Shown here: one piece after another, positions 31,237-41,004 of the stretch
Layout of the letters: every line of letters begins with the position of its first letter
Numbering within the stretch: position 1 is the first letter of the stretch
Assembly: GCA_028287505.1 (NCBI GenBank)
Contig: JAQBPN010000090.1
Coordinates: 1-41,136 of the forward strand
Length of the DNA stretch: 41,136 bases
Source of the DNA: Fibrobacterota bacterium
GTDB lineage: Bacteria > Fibrobacterota > Fibrobacteria > UBA11236
Direction of reading: 5' to 3'
Notes under the pieces: model-generated
What the model saw: only the letters and a program-made list of their open reading frames with translations
The model's database searches: none
Told to the model about the DNA's origin: nothing
Made by a program: the position numbers and the translations under genes

Positions 31237-34200
31237 CTACTTGATCTGGGGCAGCAGGTATCGCTCCCCATCCCTGTCGCGGATGCCGTTGGCTTCCGCG
31301 TTGACGTTCACGTACAATCGGCGCGCGAGTTGGCGGGGATATCTGAGGCGCGCATGGGCGACGCCGTTCTTGGTCACGGCGGAAACCTCGATCGCCACCG
31401 CGAATTCATTATCCCGGAATTGGAGGGACGGGAAGAAATCCCGCACTTCCCAGGCCGAATAGGGATAGTCTCCGCTGGCCGGTTCGTCGCAGACGCCAAT
31501 GGCGCCGCGATCGACGAGGATCTCGCTGCGGTTCCGGAATCCGTCCGCATTTAGATCCGCGAATATCGTTTTGCCCGCGACGACGGCGGTATCGTTTTCG
31601 CCGACGCCGGGATCGCATACCCCATTGCCGTTGAAGTCGAACCAGGTGTCGTGGATGGCGGGATTCCAATCGAAGTTCCCGTCCCCGTTGCGATCTTCAC
31701 CGCGCCGGAGGATGGACGGATCCCCGTCCAAATCGAGATCGATCCCGGCATCGAGTTTGAGATTGTTGTTGATGTCTTCGAAGGGAATGTCACGCCCCAC
31801 GGTGCGGTAGATCGGCTTAACCGAGGTGTTGCTTGTGCCGAGGCCGTCCCAATGATCGAGAACCCGCAGGCCGACCGCCAATCCGGTCACGACCGCGCTG
31901 AAATGCACTTCGGTGCCATCGGCCACGGCGTTGCCGTTGATGTCCTGCACCACGGCGCCCTGGAAGAACTCGAAGGTGGTTTCATCGACGATTCCGCCAC
32001 CGCCCACGGGCACGGAATCGTCTTCCGGCCTGGACACCGTCACCAGATACGCGGTCCCGGAAATGGTCAGCTTTGAGGTATCCGCCAGGTTGCCCACGGA
32101 AGCAACCACCAGCGTGCCGCGGTAACTGCTCGCGATGCTGCCGGACTGCAATTGGCTCAATGCGACTCCGGCCTGGGTCTGTACCACCGGTTTGGTGATG
32201 CTTTCGCCGCCGCCCGGACCCTTGAGGATGCGGAAATTCACATTCTCGCCGGAAACCAGATTGCCTTGCGCATCCGCCACTTCGGCGCGCAACGAGGCTA
32301 CGCCTCCATTGATTCCGATGTTGTCCGCGGTGATGGTGAGCTTGATGGATTTGGCTGCGGTCGCGTTGAAGTCCACGTGGATCTGGGCGGTGCCGGCGGG
32401 GGCATTGGCCTGTATGGTGGCCGTGCCGGAAAAGGCCGCGCTTTTCAGGTAGGTGGTCGCCCTGCCCGTGCCATCCGTCGTGGGCGAGGCGTTGGTGATG
32501 ATTCCGGCATTGGTCGCGAAAGAGATGACCGCTCCGGACACGGGCGCACCGGACCCGTTCACATAGGTGGCGGTCACCAGGGTGGAATCGCCGCCGCCCA
32601 CGGCCAGGCTCGCTTTGGCAACCGCCAGGCTCAGGGAGTTGTTGCTGAAGACGAGTTCCAGGGAGTCTGAGGTGTTGAGCGCCGATGCCTTGGCGATCAC
32701 TTTCCCGGACGCGGAAGCGGTGACCCTGACCAGGGCCTTGCCGTTGGGGTTGAGCACGGTGGAATAGGAGGCGTTGCCGTTATCGAAGGCCCCGGGCCCC
32801 GTCAACGTGAACTCCACCGGATCCCCGCCGATGGCATTTCCGGATGCGTCCTTGAGAAACGCTTCTATGTTGGCCAGCTCGCCGACCTTGAGCTCCGTCT
32901 GGCTGGCGGCCAATTGCAGGGTGACGCCGCTGAAGAGGACTTCCGTGGTGGCGGAAAGGTTCCGGCCCACCGCGGTGGCCACCACCTTGCAGACGCCGTT
33001 GACCGGGGCGCTGCGCAGAACGACGGTGGCGCGGCCGGCGCTGTCCACGGTGGCGGTCTGTCCGATGATGCCCAGGTCGCTCGTGAACTTGACCACATCG
33101 CCCGTGGCCGGGTTGTTGTTCTCGTTGGTGAGGATGACGGAGATGACGGAGAAGTCCGAGTTGTCGGCGCGGAGCTGGGAGCGCGAGGAGAAGATGCGCA
33201 TGTTGCGGATGCTGCCCACGGTGTTCTCGCCCTTGGTGGGAAGCACGCTCCAGAAGTCCACGTAGTTGCTGTCCTGGGCGCCCAGGGCCTTGGCCGTGAT
33301 GGTCACGCGCTTCTGGGTGCCGCTGGTCACGGCGGTCCGGAAGACGCCTTCCCCGTCGGTGGTGCCTTGGCCGGGATTGCCGTTGAAGATGACGGTGGCG
33401 TCGGGGACCGGATTGCCCGCGCCGTCGATGATTTTGATGAGCACGGGAACGGTGCGGTTGAGGAGCGCGTCCGTGAGGGAGGGGACCACGTCGATTTGCA
33501 GGCCTGCCAGGGTGACGGTGGTGAAGACGGACAGGGAAGAATCCTCCACGGTCATGGAGGCGGTGATGCGGGCGTCGACGTTGATGGGAACGGCGCGATA
33601 GGTGGCGGTGGCTTCGCCCCGGGAGTTGGTGGTGTCCGACGAGGTGATGATTCCCTGGTTGGCGGTAAAGCGGACCGGCCGGCCGGCCAGCGGGTTGTTG
33701 AACTTGTCGAAAGCCACCACGCGCACGGTGGTCTCATCGGAGTTGCTGGCCTTCAGCGTGGATTGATCGACGAAGATGCGCAGGTTGCCGACGGCGGCCT
33801 TGGAAATGATGGACGAGGTGGGCAGATCCTTCAGGAAGACGACCTTGGCGCTGTCCGTAGCGCCCAGGGCGGAAGCATTGATCACGATGGATTGTTCGCT
33901 GGCGCTCGTCATGGTGGCGGTGGCGGATCCGGAAGCGTTGGTGCGCAATGAGGATTGCAGGCCTCCCTTGAGGGTCACCTGCACATCGGGAAGGGCCCGG
34001 CCCTGGGCGTCGCGCACGCGGATGGACACGGGAACCGTATCCCGCAGTACGGCTTCCCCGGCCAGGGGCTTGACCTCGATCTGGATCCCGGCGAGGGTGA
34101 TGGTCGTGCTGGCCTTGCGGGTGGAATCCCCTTGCGGGTAGGACGCGGTAATGACGGCATCGGCGTTCTGGGCGAAACCCTGGAACACGGCCTCGACGAC

Positions 34201-35175
34201 GCCGTTTTCGTCCGTGGTATCGGCGGGGGTGATGATGCCTAAGTTGGCGGAGAAGGATACGCGCTTGCCGGCCACGGGATTATGGCTGTCGTCGTAGAGG
34301 ATGGCCTTTATCCTGGAGGTTTCCCCGGCGGCGGCGGCCATGCGGGAAGGGTCGGCGAAGATGAGCAAGGTGCGCGAACGGGAGCCGGGAGGCGTGGTCC
34401 AGAATCCGATGGTGACGTCCGCGGCCGCGCCCAGGGCGGAGGCGGAGATTTTCACCTGTTGTTCCTTGTCGCTTTTCACGCTGGTGCGGAAGAGTCCCGC
34501 GCCGTCGGTGACGCCTTCGGAAGCGGAGGCGCCCTGGAGCTTGACGGCAGCCGCGGCCACGGGTTCGCCCTCTCCGTCCGTGACGGATATGGTGAGCGGC
34601 ACGTTCTGGTCGATCAAGGTATCCGGGGAAAGAGGAGTGATGCTGACCGTGAGGCCCTGCAACTGGATGGAAGTTCCCACTATCGCCGTGGAATCGCCCA
34701 CGTCGGCGGAAGCCAGGATCCGGACCTCCCCGTTGCGGGGCACGCCGGCATAGGTGGCCGTGGCCGTGCCTTCGGCATCGGTGGTGTCGTTGGCGGTGAT
34801 GGTGCCCAGGGAGGCGGCGAAGCGGACCAGCCGGTTCTTCAGGGAGTTGTGGTTGACATCGAACACCTGGACGGTGACGATGGAGCGGGCTTTGTTGCCG
34901 GCCTTGATGATTTGCGGGGTGGCGTAGATGCGCATGTTGCTGGCTACGGAATCCCGAACCCAGCCGCCGGTGGTGGTGGTGTCCAATCCTCCGGTGGCGG
35001 TGACGGGGCCGATGGGTGCCTCGCCCAGATTCCGATCGGTCACGTTGCAGGAAAGCAGAAAAGCGGAGAGACAGACTCCCAGGACGGCGAACGTCGCGAT
35101 GAAACGAGCGCCTCCGGACGGGAAGCGCCCTGAACGTAGAATTGGGAATATCCCGTCACCCTTGATTTGCCGCAT
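31237..35175 (-). CDS. Giant Ig-like (Big-1/invasin-type) repeat lipoprotein heading the pilus operon
   Basis: The 1312-residue protein has a lipoprotein-type signal ending FLLSC (Cys43), then a Thr/Gly-rich spacer. About five composite repeats of 190-200 residues follow (starting near MRIYATPQ, LLIFADPS, LRIFVDQS, MRIFSSRS and SLSLAVAK), each made of two Ig-like folds. The first half carries the group 1 hallmark of the type VxFxAxLGxIT followed by DTTDxxGxAxATY. The C-terminal ~300 residues differ and hold several calcium-type motifs (DINNNLKLDAG, DRNGDGNFDW, DFNGNGVCD, DLNADGFRNRSE). Such domains usually extend adhesins away from the cell. It is the first gene of the block that continues into pilC and the pilins, so it may be a pilus-linked or surface adhesin; this link is inference. 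A GAGG lies three bases upstream of the ATG. Confidence 0.88.
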   Translation of the reverse strand: MRQIKGDGIFPILRSGRFPSGGARFIATFAVLGVCLSAFLLSCNVTDRNLGEAPIGPVTATGGLDTTTTGGWVRDSVASNMRIYATPQIIKAGNKARSIVTVQVFDVNHNSLKNRLVRFAASLGTITANDTTDAEGTATATYAGVPRNGEVRILASADVGDSTAIVGTSIQLQGLTVSITPLSPDTLIDQNVPLTISVTDGEGEPVAAAAVKLQGASASEGVTDGAGLFRTSVKSDKEQQVKISASALGAAADVTIGFWTTPPGSRSRTLLIFADPSRMAAAAGETSRIKAILYDDSHNPVAGKRVSFSANLGIITPADTTDENGVVEAVFQGFAQNADAVITASYPQGDSTRKASTTITLAGIQIEVKPLAGEAVLRDTVPVSIRVRDAQGRALPDVQVTLKGGLQSSLRTNASGSATATMTSASEQSIVINASALGATDSAKVVFLKDLPTSSIISKAAVGNLRIFVDQSTLKASNSDETTVRVVAFDKFNNPLAGRPVRFTANQGIITSSDTTNSRGEATATYRAVPINVDARITASMTVEDSSLSVFTTVTLAGLQIDVVPSLTDALLNRTVPVLIKIIDGAGNPVPDATVIFNGNPGQGTTDGEGVFRTAVTSGTQKRVTITAKALGAQDSNYVDFWSVLPTKGENTVGSIRNMRIFSSRSQLRADNSDFSVISVILTNENNNPATGDVVKFTSDLGIIGQTATVDSAGRATVVLRSAPVNGVCKVVATAVGRNLSATTEVLFSGVTLQLAASQTELKVGELANIEAFLKDASGNAIGGDPVEFTLTGPGAFDNGNASYSTVLNPNGKALVRVTASASGKVIAKASALNTSDSLELVFSNNSLSLAVAKASLAVGGGDSTLVTATYVNGSGAPVSGAVISFATNAGIITNASPTTDGTGRATTYLKSAAFSGTATIQANAPAGTAQIHVDFNATAAKSIKLTITADNIGINGGVASLRAEVADAQGNLVSGENVNFRILKGPGGGESITKPVVQTQAGVALSQLQSGSIASSYRGTLVVASVGNLADTSKLTISGTAYLVTVSRPEDDSVPVGGGGIVDETTFEFFQGAVVQDINGNAVADGTEVHFSAVVTGLAVGLRVLDHWDGLGTSNTSVKPIYRTVGRDIPFEDINNNLKLDAGIDLDLDGDPSILRRGEDRNGDGNFDWNPAIHDTWFDFNGNGVCDPGVGENDTAVVAGKTIFADLNADGFRNRSEILVDRGAIGVCDEPASGDYPYSAWEVRDFFPSLQFRDNEFAVAIEVSAVTKNGVAHARLRYPRQLARRLYVNVNAEANGIRDRDGERYLLPQIK

Positions 35176-35611
35176 TTGCCTCTAGGTTCTTGTCAGATGG
35201 TTTCCGTGCCCTTCGAAGGTTCGAAAGAGCAATCCGTAGGCCGTCCCGCCGGGAAGATGGAACTGCCAAAAAGTAGTAAACAGGCCTCAATCGTCGAGTA
35301 AACGGGCTCTTTAACCCCTTGAAAATCCTCATCTTCAGGAGCCCTGCCCCGAAATACGGGCCAGGGAGTGTAAATTTTTTCGACAAGTCAATCGGTTTTC
35401 CGACACCTGGCCGGGAAAACCCTGAAAGGCCGTGGGGCGCTCCCGGGCCGGGATGGGCGGTTCCGGGGCCGGTTTGGAGGCGGTAACGGGCGCCCGGCAG
35501 GGGAGGCTGCGCCCGCAGAACCGGCGGTTCCCGTATCACGCAAGTTACCCATGCGCCGGTAATAGGCGTTTCCGCGGCCGGCATTTGCATTTATTTTAGG
35601 ACGGGATCACA
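35176..35611. other. Divergent intergenic region between the Ig-repeat and TamB-like genes
   Basis: No gene is supported in this 436-base stretch. It must contain the promoter of the pilus operon (minus strand) and of the TamB-like gene (plus strand). An AT patch at 35371-35384 includes, on the minus strand, TTGACT and TACACT, but their spacing (13 bases) is too short for a standard promoter. A perfect 10-base palindrome CCTTCGAAGG lies at 35210-35219 within the presumed leader of the pilus operon. The right half is very GC-rich, with short inverted repeats such as GGGCGC/GCGCCC. I found no match to a riboswitch I know. Confidence 0.5.
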
Positions 35612-38600
35612 ATGCGCAAGTGGATTAAACGGGTTTTTGCCGCATTGGGGGTCTTCATCCTCCTGCTTTTCCTGGCTGTCTATTTCGGAGGCCGCTGGGC
35701 GGTCCAGCATTATCTCGCCAAGGATCTGGCCGTGGGCCAGGGCAAGGTGCGCCTGGTTTCCCCCCTGTTCCGCTGGAGCCTGGACCTGAGCGCGGACTCG
35801 GTGATTTACGCCAGTCCCACCCTGGACGTGGCCGCCGGCCGCACTCTGGTTTCCGCGAATCTGTTCAAGAGCCTGCTGCATTTCTCTCCTTCGGTCAGTT
35901 TGGATGTGGACACCCTGGCCCTGGCCGTCACGCCCGGCCCGGATACCGTCAAACCCAAACGGGATTCCCTGCCCTTTCCGGAATTCCGCATTCCCGCCGC
36001 GGTCCAGGTGCGGGCCGGCCGCATCCTGGTCTCCGATACCGCCGGCCGGTTGGTCCGCTGCGACGGCGTGGTATTGGAAACGCGAGGGCCCCAAGAGGTA
36101 ACGCTTTCCATCCGCGAGGCGGAAGCGCGGCAACTGGGCGCGCTCACGCAATCGCTGGCCGTATCCGCGGCGTGGGACGATTCCACCCGGGTGCTGGCCC
36201 GCCTGGCCTGGAAGTGCGCGGCCGACACGCTTTCCGTACTGGCCCGGCTGCCCAAGGCGAACATGCTGCGGGCCGCCGCGGAGTTGCGCGCCCATGTGGC
36301 CGCTTCCGCGCCCTATGCCAAAGCATTGAAATTGCCTCCCACCCTGCCCCGGGCGGAAGGGCTGGACGCGGAGTTCCGCGCCGACCTGGAGGGAGGCATC
36401 CGCCTGGACGGCGGTTTCCAGGCGCGCGTATCGGGATTTTCCGATTCGCTTCCCTTGAAGATGGGTCCGCAGAAGGTGGCCGTGCACGTGGGATTCAGGG
36501 ACACCGCCGGCGTCTGGTCGGTGACCAGCCGCGGGGATCGCGGCGAGGACGTGGATCTCAAAGGTACCTTGTTCGTTACCCGGAAGGATTCCCTCGCCAA
36601 TCCGGCCTGGCTGGCCGGCCATGCGGGGATCACCGCCCAGGGGCATCTGCGCGGCTTCACCGTGGTGGCGGCCGGCAAACGGGGAACGGCGGATCTGGAA
36701 GTTGCGGATCTGCGCGCTTCGGGCGAATCCGTGAAGGCGGACATCGCCACCGGGGACGGTTCCCGCATCCTGGCGGACCTGCGCATGGGGTCCTCGGCGC
36801 GCCCGGCCGCGAAGGGCGCCGGATCCGGCGCCTTGGCCAAGCGGAAGCCCAAGGGTAACAGGCAGGGTACCCAGCCCGCCTTGCCGGATTGGAACGGCGT
36901 TTTCTCCGCGCAAATCGCGCCGGGGGAAAGATGGATGGCGGCCTTTACGGATACCAACGTGGTTTTCCGGAAAGCCATGGTGACCGGCCGCATCGCCGGC
37001 GGGGAGGCGACGGCGGTGCTGGATGCCGCAGGCCTCAAGGCCTATGGAGTGATGGCCGACTCGTTGCACCTGGTCAACCGTTACGGCAAGGCCGGGTACG
37101 TCCTGGAGCCTTCCCGTCTGGTCTGGCGCGGTGTCGATTGGGATCTTTCCGGAAGCGTGGAATTGCGTAAGCCCGGCCGGCCGATGTCCCTCCGCCTGGG
37201 GAACCCGCGTTTCGGGTCCGTGGAAGCGGCCATGCCGCATCCGGATCTGATGGAAGCGCATATCCGGGATTTGGCCCTGGAGCAATTGCCCTATAAGGGA
37301 CTCGACACCCTCAAGGCGAATCAACCCCGGGTGACCGCCGATTTCCGGTGGGACAAGCGCCAGCGTACCGGCGTCGTCGACCTCAAGGTGGACGGGCGCT
37401 ACAAGAACCAGCCTCTCCAGGCCAGGGTGCGCGCGGAATGGGACGCCCAGACCCTGGTGGTGAAGGAAACCCGCGCCTCCCTGGCGGGCAATGAAATCAC
37501 CGCCTCGGCTACGGTACGCCTGCGCGGACGCCAATTCTATGAATTGGCCAAGGTGGAAAAATCGGATGTCGAGGAAGCGAGCGTGGGCGCGGATCGATTC
37601 GATCTGGCCAAGGCGCTGGCCGTGGCCCTTCCGCAGCCGCCCATCAAGTCGGGCGTTGCCATGGGAAGGCTGAGCTATCGCGCGGATGGGGGATTCGCGG
37701 GAACCTATAGGCTGGAGAACATCCATCTGAACTCGGAAGAGGAGAACTTCTCGATCAAGGAGCTGGCCATCACGGGCAAGGGGGACACCCTGTTGGTCCG
37801 CGCGATCACCGTTTCCGATCAGGAGGCCCTGTTCCGGGATTCGGTCACCGTGGCCGTGACGGGCGTACTGGCCAAGACACAGACCTTGAGCATGAAGGCC
37901 CGGGCCGGACAGGACATCTTCCTGGACTTCAACGGGACCGTCAAGGATTTCAAGGATCTGGAAGGGCGGCTGGGCGTGCGCGGGAACGTGGCGCTGCCGC
38001 AATCCTCCGGCGAGTTGCGCAATGTGCGCGTGCGCGCCGGCATCGGCATGCCTTTCCGGGACGGCCTCAAGGGGATGCGTCTGGAGGCGGACACCTTGGG
38101 GGGTGAGTATGTGGTGGCGGGCCTGGATACGCAGACTTTTTCCGCGCCGGTGAAGATGCTGAACGGCAAGATCACCATTCCCAACCTGACCGTCAAGGCA
38201 GGGCGCGGCGGGGAACTTCATGGCCGCATCGAGTTCGACCCCGCCTCCAAGCGCATGCTGGCGGACATTTCCGGAACCAGCCTGGCCGCGCAGCTGGGCG
38301 GGGACAAGGTGGTGTTGCGGGAACTGCGCGTGCAGGCGCAGTCGGATTCCACCCTGATGACCTTGCAGGTGGGGGTGGGGTCGGGCTCGGCCGAGCACAT
38401 CAAGTCGCCCATGCGCGCCACCGCGGATTTTTCGCGCCTGGCGGTTTTCTACCGCGCTCCCCTGGGCAAATCCCGGATCGATGTGGGAACGGGATCGCAG
38501 ATCCCGTTCTTGCGGGTGAGCGCGGTGCTGGACAGTTCCCTGCTGCGCTATCGCATGCGCAGCCTGGAGTCGCTCACCGGCATCTTCAAAAAAGAAGGCG

Positions 38601-39634
38601 GTAAACGCCGGTCCGCGGTGCGGCGCGTAAAGCCCGTCCAAGTGCAGATCAATCTGGAGACGGCCGGCCGGGGCAACAGCATCGAAACCGACGTGTTACG
38701 GGTATCCTACGTGGGAAACGTGGCCATGGTCGGCACCTATCCCTATTCGTTGATGCGCGGGCGGATCTCCTCGCACGAAGGCGGCCTGGGCCTCAAGAAA
38801 CAGGCCTATACCATCAAGCGCATGGAAGTGAAATGGCTGAACGCCCCGTTGGAGGAAGGTGAGTTGGAGTTGGATGCGGAAAAACGCCTGGCGCGCACGT
38901 GCGAGGTGGACGTCAAGGATTCCTGCTCCATCAAAATGACCTTGACCGGGCAGTTGAACGACGTCAAGTTCGCCTATGACAGCGATTGCCGCGGCGGTTA
39001 CGGAACCGGGAGCGCCGATGTCGCCGCCTTGATCTATTCCGTGCGCCGGGGCTGCTATTCCCCGGGATCCAGCAGCGGGGTGGGGGGAATGACCTATCAG
39101 GAGCAGGCTTTGGGTCTGCTGGAGCCGTTGGCCAGCAACTACCTGAGCCAAGCCGCGGAAAAGCTGTCCGGCAAGTGGATCGCCAGCGCGCAGGTGAGCG
39201 GCCTGGGGGCCTTGGCCCAGGACAGGCGGGCCGCGCAAGATACCGGTTTGTCGACCCGGGACGCCCTGGGGGTGGAAATCCTCAGCAAGGAGTTCTGGCG
39301 GCTCCGGCTCCGGGCCAAATCCGCCTATACCCTTCAGAAGGCCGATAACTTCAATCCCTGGACCTACCGGGTGGGAGTGGAGTGGCAGCCGCCGATTTTC
39401 CGCATGGTCGATGATCCCAAATGGAAGAACCGCATCAAGAACAAGATCACCCTGGACGCCTCCGTGTTCACCGATCCTTCCCGGGATCCCACCGGCCAGC
39501 AGGATCCCCTGCTGAAGAGACTGGGATTCAACTACAACTACGATTGGTGGGGCTACTGGTGGACCAGGCCCGCCCCCAATCCCGACACCCTGCAGGGCGT
39601 GCGCAAGGTTTCCCTAGGGGATTCCGCCCGATGA
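35612..39634 (+). CDS. tamB: TamB-like AsmA-superfamily envelope protein
   Basis: The 1340-residue protein has a single N-terminal transmembrane anchor (about 8-28, VFAALGVFILLLFLAVYFGG). A very long, beta-strand-rich body of repeating short strands follows, as in AsmA/TamB proteins that form a lipid-conducting groove across the periplasm. The C-terminal ~250 residues (YDSDCRGGYGTGSADVAALI..., LEPLASNYLSQAAEKLSG..., EFWRLRLRAKSAYTLQ, YRVGVEWQPPIFRM) resemble the TamB C-terminal domain that contacts an Omp85 partner. The pair CDS with BamA/TamA-like downstream, overlapping by four bases, strongly supports this. Its length is close to E. coli TamB (1259). The start has GGGAT five bases upstream. 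A Lys/Gly/Ala-rich low-complexity segment near residues 400-428 may be a flexible insert. Confidence 0.88.
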   Translation: MRKWIKRVFAALGVFILLLFLAVYFGGRWAVQHYLAKDLAVGQGKVRLVSPLFRWSLDLSADSVIYASPTLDVAAGRTLVSANLFKSLLHFSPSVSLDVDTLALAVTPGPDTVKPKRDSLPFPEFRIPAAVQVRAGRILVSDTAGRLVRCDGVVLETRGPQEVTLSIREAEARQLGALTQSLAVSAAWDDSTRVLARLAWKCAADTLSVLARLPKANMLRAAAELRAHVAASAPYAKALKLPPTLPRAEGLDAEFRADLEGGIRLDGGFQARVSGFSDSLPLKMGPQKVAVHVGFRDTAGVWSVTSRGDRGEDVDLKGTLFVTRKDSLANPAWLAGHAGITAQGHLRGFTVVAAGKRGTADLEVADLRASGESVKADIATGDGSRILADLRMGSSARPAAKGAGSGALAKRKPKGNRQGTQPALPDWNGVFSAQIAPGERWMAAFTDTNVVFRKAMVTGRIAGGEATAVLDAAGLKAYGVMADSLHLVNRYGKAGYVLEPSRLVWRGVDWDLSGSVELRKPGRPMSLRLGNPRFGSVEAAMPHPDLMEAHIRDLALEQLPYKGLDTLKANQPRVTADFRWDKRQRTGVVDLKVDGRYKNQPLQARVRAEWDAQTLVVKETRASLAGNEITASATVRLRGRQFYELAKVEKSDVEEASVGADRFDLAKALAVALPQPPIKSGVAMGRLSYRADGGFAGTYRLENIHLNSEEENFSIKELAITGKGDTLLVRAITVSDQEALFRDSVTVAVTGVLAKTQTLSMKARAGQDIFLDFNGTVKDFKDLEGRLGVRGNVALPQSSGELRNVRVRAGIGMPFRDGLKGMRLEADTLGGEYVVAGLDTQTFSAPVKMLNGKITIPNLTVKAGRGGELHGRIEFDPASKRMLADISGTSLAAQLGGDKVVLRELRVQAQSDSTLMTLQVGVGSGSAEHIKSPMRATADFSRLAVFYRAPLGKSRIDVGTGSQIPFLRVSAVLDSSLLRYRMRSLESLTGIFKKEGGKRRSAVRRVKPVQVQINLETAGRGNSIETDVLRVSYVGNVAMVGTYPYSLMRGRISSHEGGLGLKKQAYTIKRMEVKWLNAPLEEGELELDAEKRLARTCEVDVKDSCSIKMTLTGQLNDVKFAYDSDCRGGYGTGSADVAALIYSVRRGCYSPGSSSGVGGMTYQEQALGLLEPLASNYLSQAAEKLSGKWIASAQVSGLGALAQDRRAAQDTGLSTRDALGVEILSKEFWRLRLRAKSAYTLQKADNFNPWTYRVGVEWQPPIFRMVDDPKWKNRIKNKITLDASVFTDPSRDPTGQQDPLLKRLGFNYNYDWWGYWWTRPAPNPDTLQGVRKVSLGDSAR

Positions 39635-41004
39635 AACGTCTCCTCCTGATCCTGGCGCTCCTATTCTCCTCGGCCCGGTCCGACATCAACATCGTCGTGC
39701 AGGGCTATTCCGGACTCTCCAAACGGAAGCTTCTCGAGGTCATCTCTCCGGAACCCGAAGAGTACGACCAGGACGGTCTGCGATCCTGGCGCGAGGACGC
39801 GGAGTTCTACCTGGCGGATTCGTACCGCGCATCCGGCTACTTCGAGGTCCAGATCAAATCGGAACTGAAAAAACGCGGAGCGGATCCCAAGGACTGGGAC
39901 GCGACATTCACCATCAACGAAGGGCCGCGCTACATTTTCGATTCGGTGCGGGTGGTAGGGGCGGATTTGAATCAGCGCGAGTCCGCGGCCGCGGATAGCG
40001 GAAAGCAGACCAAGGGGGCCGCCGGAGCGCCCACCTTGCCGGTGACGGTCGATTCGGGAGCCGCCCTCCCCGATACCTCGGCCCGGCCGCCTCCGGGCCC
40101 CGCCGTCGATCCGGGGGATCTGGCGGCTCGGCCCGGCAAACCCTTCAGGGATGACGCCATGCTGGTGGATCGGCGCTTCCTGCTGCGCCGTTTCGGCAAT
40201 GCCGGCTTCGTGAGGGTGGAAGTGGACGACAAGGTGGACGTGCGGCCCAATACCAAAACCGTAGCGGTGGATTATCTGGTCGATCCGGGGCGGCCCGTCA
40301 TTTTCGACACGGTATTGATCCGTAACACGCGGGCTCCCCCCATGGATACCATGGCCGGCATCACCAAGGAGGGTATGTTGGCCTCCCTGGTCCGCTACGA
40401 TCGCGGCGATACGGTGCGCGCCTCCTCCAACGACAAGCTCGTGGAAAAGCTCCAGTACACGGGCGCCTTCAACTACGTGCGCATCAAGGACAGCCTGATG
40501 GCGGACAGCTCCGGCCGCAGCGCGCTTTTCCTCTATACGGAGGAGCATGTGCCGGGCAACCTGCGCGGCTCCATCTTCTATGAGACCCAATACGGGCCCG
40601 GCGTTTCCGTGGACGCGCGCCACAGCAACGTGGCGGGCAGTCTCAACGAATTGCGCACCGGATTCTCGATCGCCAAGGACCGCCAGACCTTGTACGGCGG
40701 ATACGGCTCCCCCCTCACCCTGGGGTATTTGATCCGGTTCGACGACGACATCACCTTCGATTGGTTCCAGGACAAACCCATCCACGACAGCCTGGGATTC
40801 TTCCGGGGCGATTTCCGCTGGGCCAATTCCTCCCGCCTCACCTGGCCTTGGTCCTATTGGCTGCGCTTGGTGGGCGATGCGGAGTTGGAGGCGACCAGCC
40901 GGATCATCACCTTGGACTCCTTGGAACGCGATCTCAGCCTCAACTTCATCCAAACGGCTTTCCTGACTTTCGTGAACCAGCCGATCCTGCGACATCGCGG
41001 CTGA
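39631..41004 (+). CDS. Omp85 (BamA/TamA) family protein, C-terminally truncated
   Basis: From the ATG at 39631 (ATGA overlap with tamB) the frame encodes 457 residues with a signal peptide (MKRLLLILALLFSSARS). POTRA-like domains follow (about 20-110, 175-270 and 270-355; for example FTINEGPRYIFDSVRVVG and DYLVDPGRPVIFDTVLIRNT), then the first strands of the Omp85 barrel (GNLRGSIFYETQYGPGVSVDARHSNVAGSL...). A low-complexity Ala/Pro/Gly-rich insert at about 112-168 interrupts the POTRA region. The barrel should need about 200 more residues, but the frame stops after FVNQPILRHRG. The sequence beyond is unrelated, so I treat the gene as broken by a contig misjoin or rearrangement near 40985-41004. 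With TamB it would form an outer-membrane assembly or lipid-transport unit. Confidence 0.85.
   Translation: MKRLLLILALLFSSARSDINIVVQGYSGLSKRKLLEVISPEPEEYDQDGLRSWREDAEFYLADSYRASGYFEVQIKSELKKRGADPKDWDATFTINEGPRYIFDSVRVVGADLNQRESAAADSGKQTKGAAGAPTLPVTVDSGAALPDTSARPPPGPAVDPGDLAARPGKPFRDDAMLVDRRFLLRRFGNAGFVRVEVDDKVDVRPNTKTVAVDYLVDPGRPVIFDTVLIRNTRAPPMDTMAGITKEGMLASLVRYDRGDTVRASSNDKLVEKLQYTGAFNYVRIKDSLMADSSGRSALFLYTEEHVPGNLRGSIFYETQYGPGVSVDARHSNVAGSLNELRTGFSIAKDRQTLYGGYGSPLTLGYLIRFDDDITFDWFQDKPIHDSLGFFRGDFRWANSSRLTWPWSYWLRLVGDAELEATSRIITLDSLERDLSLNFIQTAFLTFVNQPILRHRG

Noticed and set aside
31651-31800. Dockerin module and hence a cellulosome-type protein
   Set aside because: Several DxNxDG-like motifs exist, but they are irregularly spaced and not in the paired 22-residue repeat arrangement of dockerins.
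35176-35380. A riboswitch, for example cyclic di-GMP type, in the pilus operon leader
   Set aside because: The leader has a GCACGGAAACC-like stretch, but the expected partner motifs and pairing order were not found on reading; only a covariance-model search could settle it.
35591-38641. A 1016-codon antisense frame over the TamB-like gene
   Set aside because: No recognisable fold, biased composition and complete overlap with a gene supported by coupling to an Omp85 gene.
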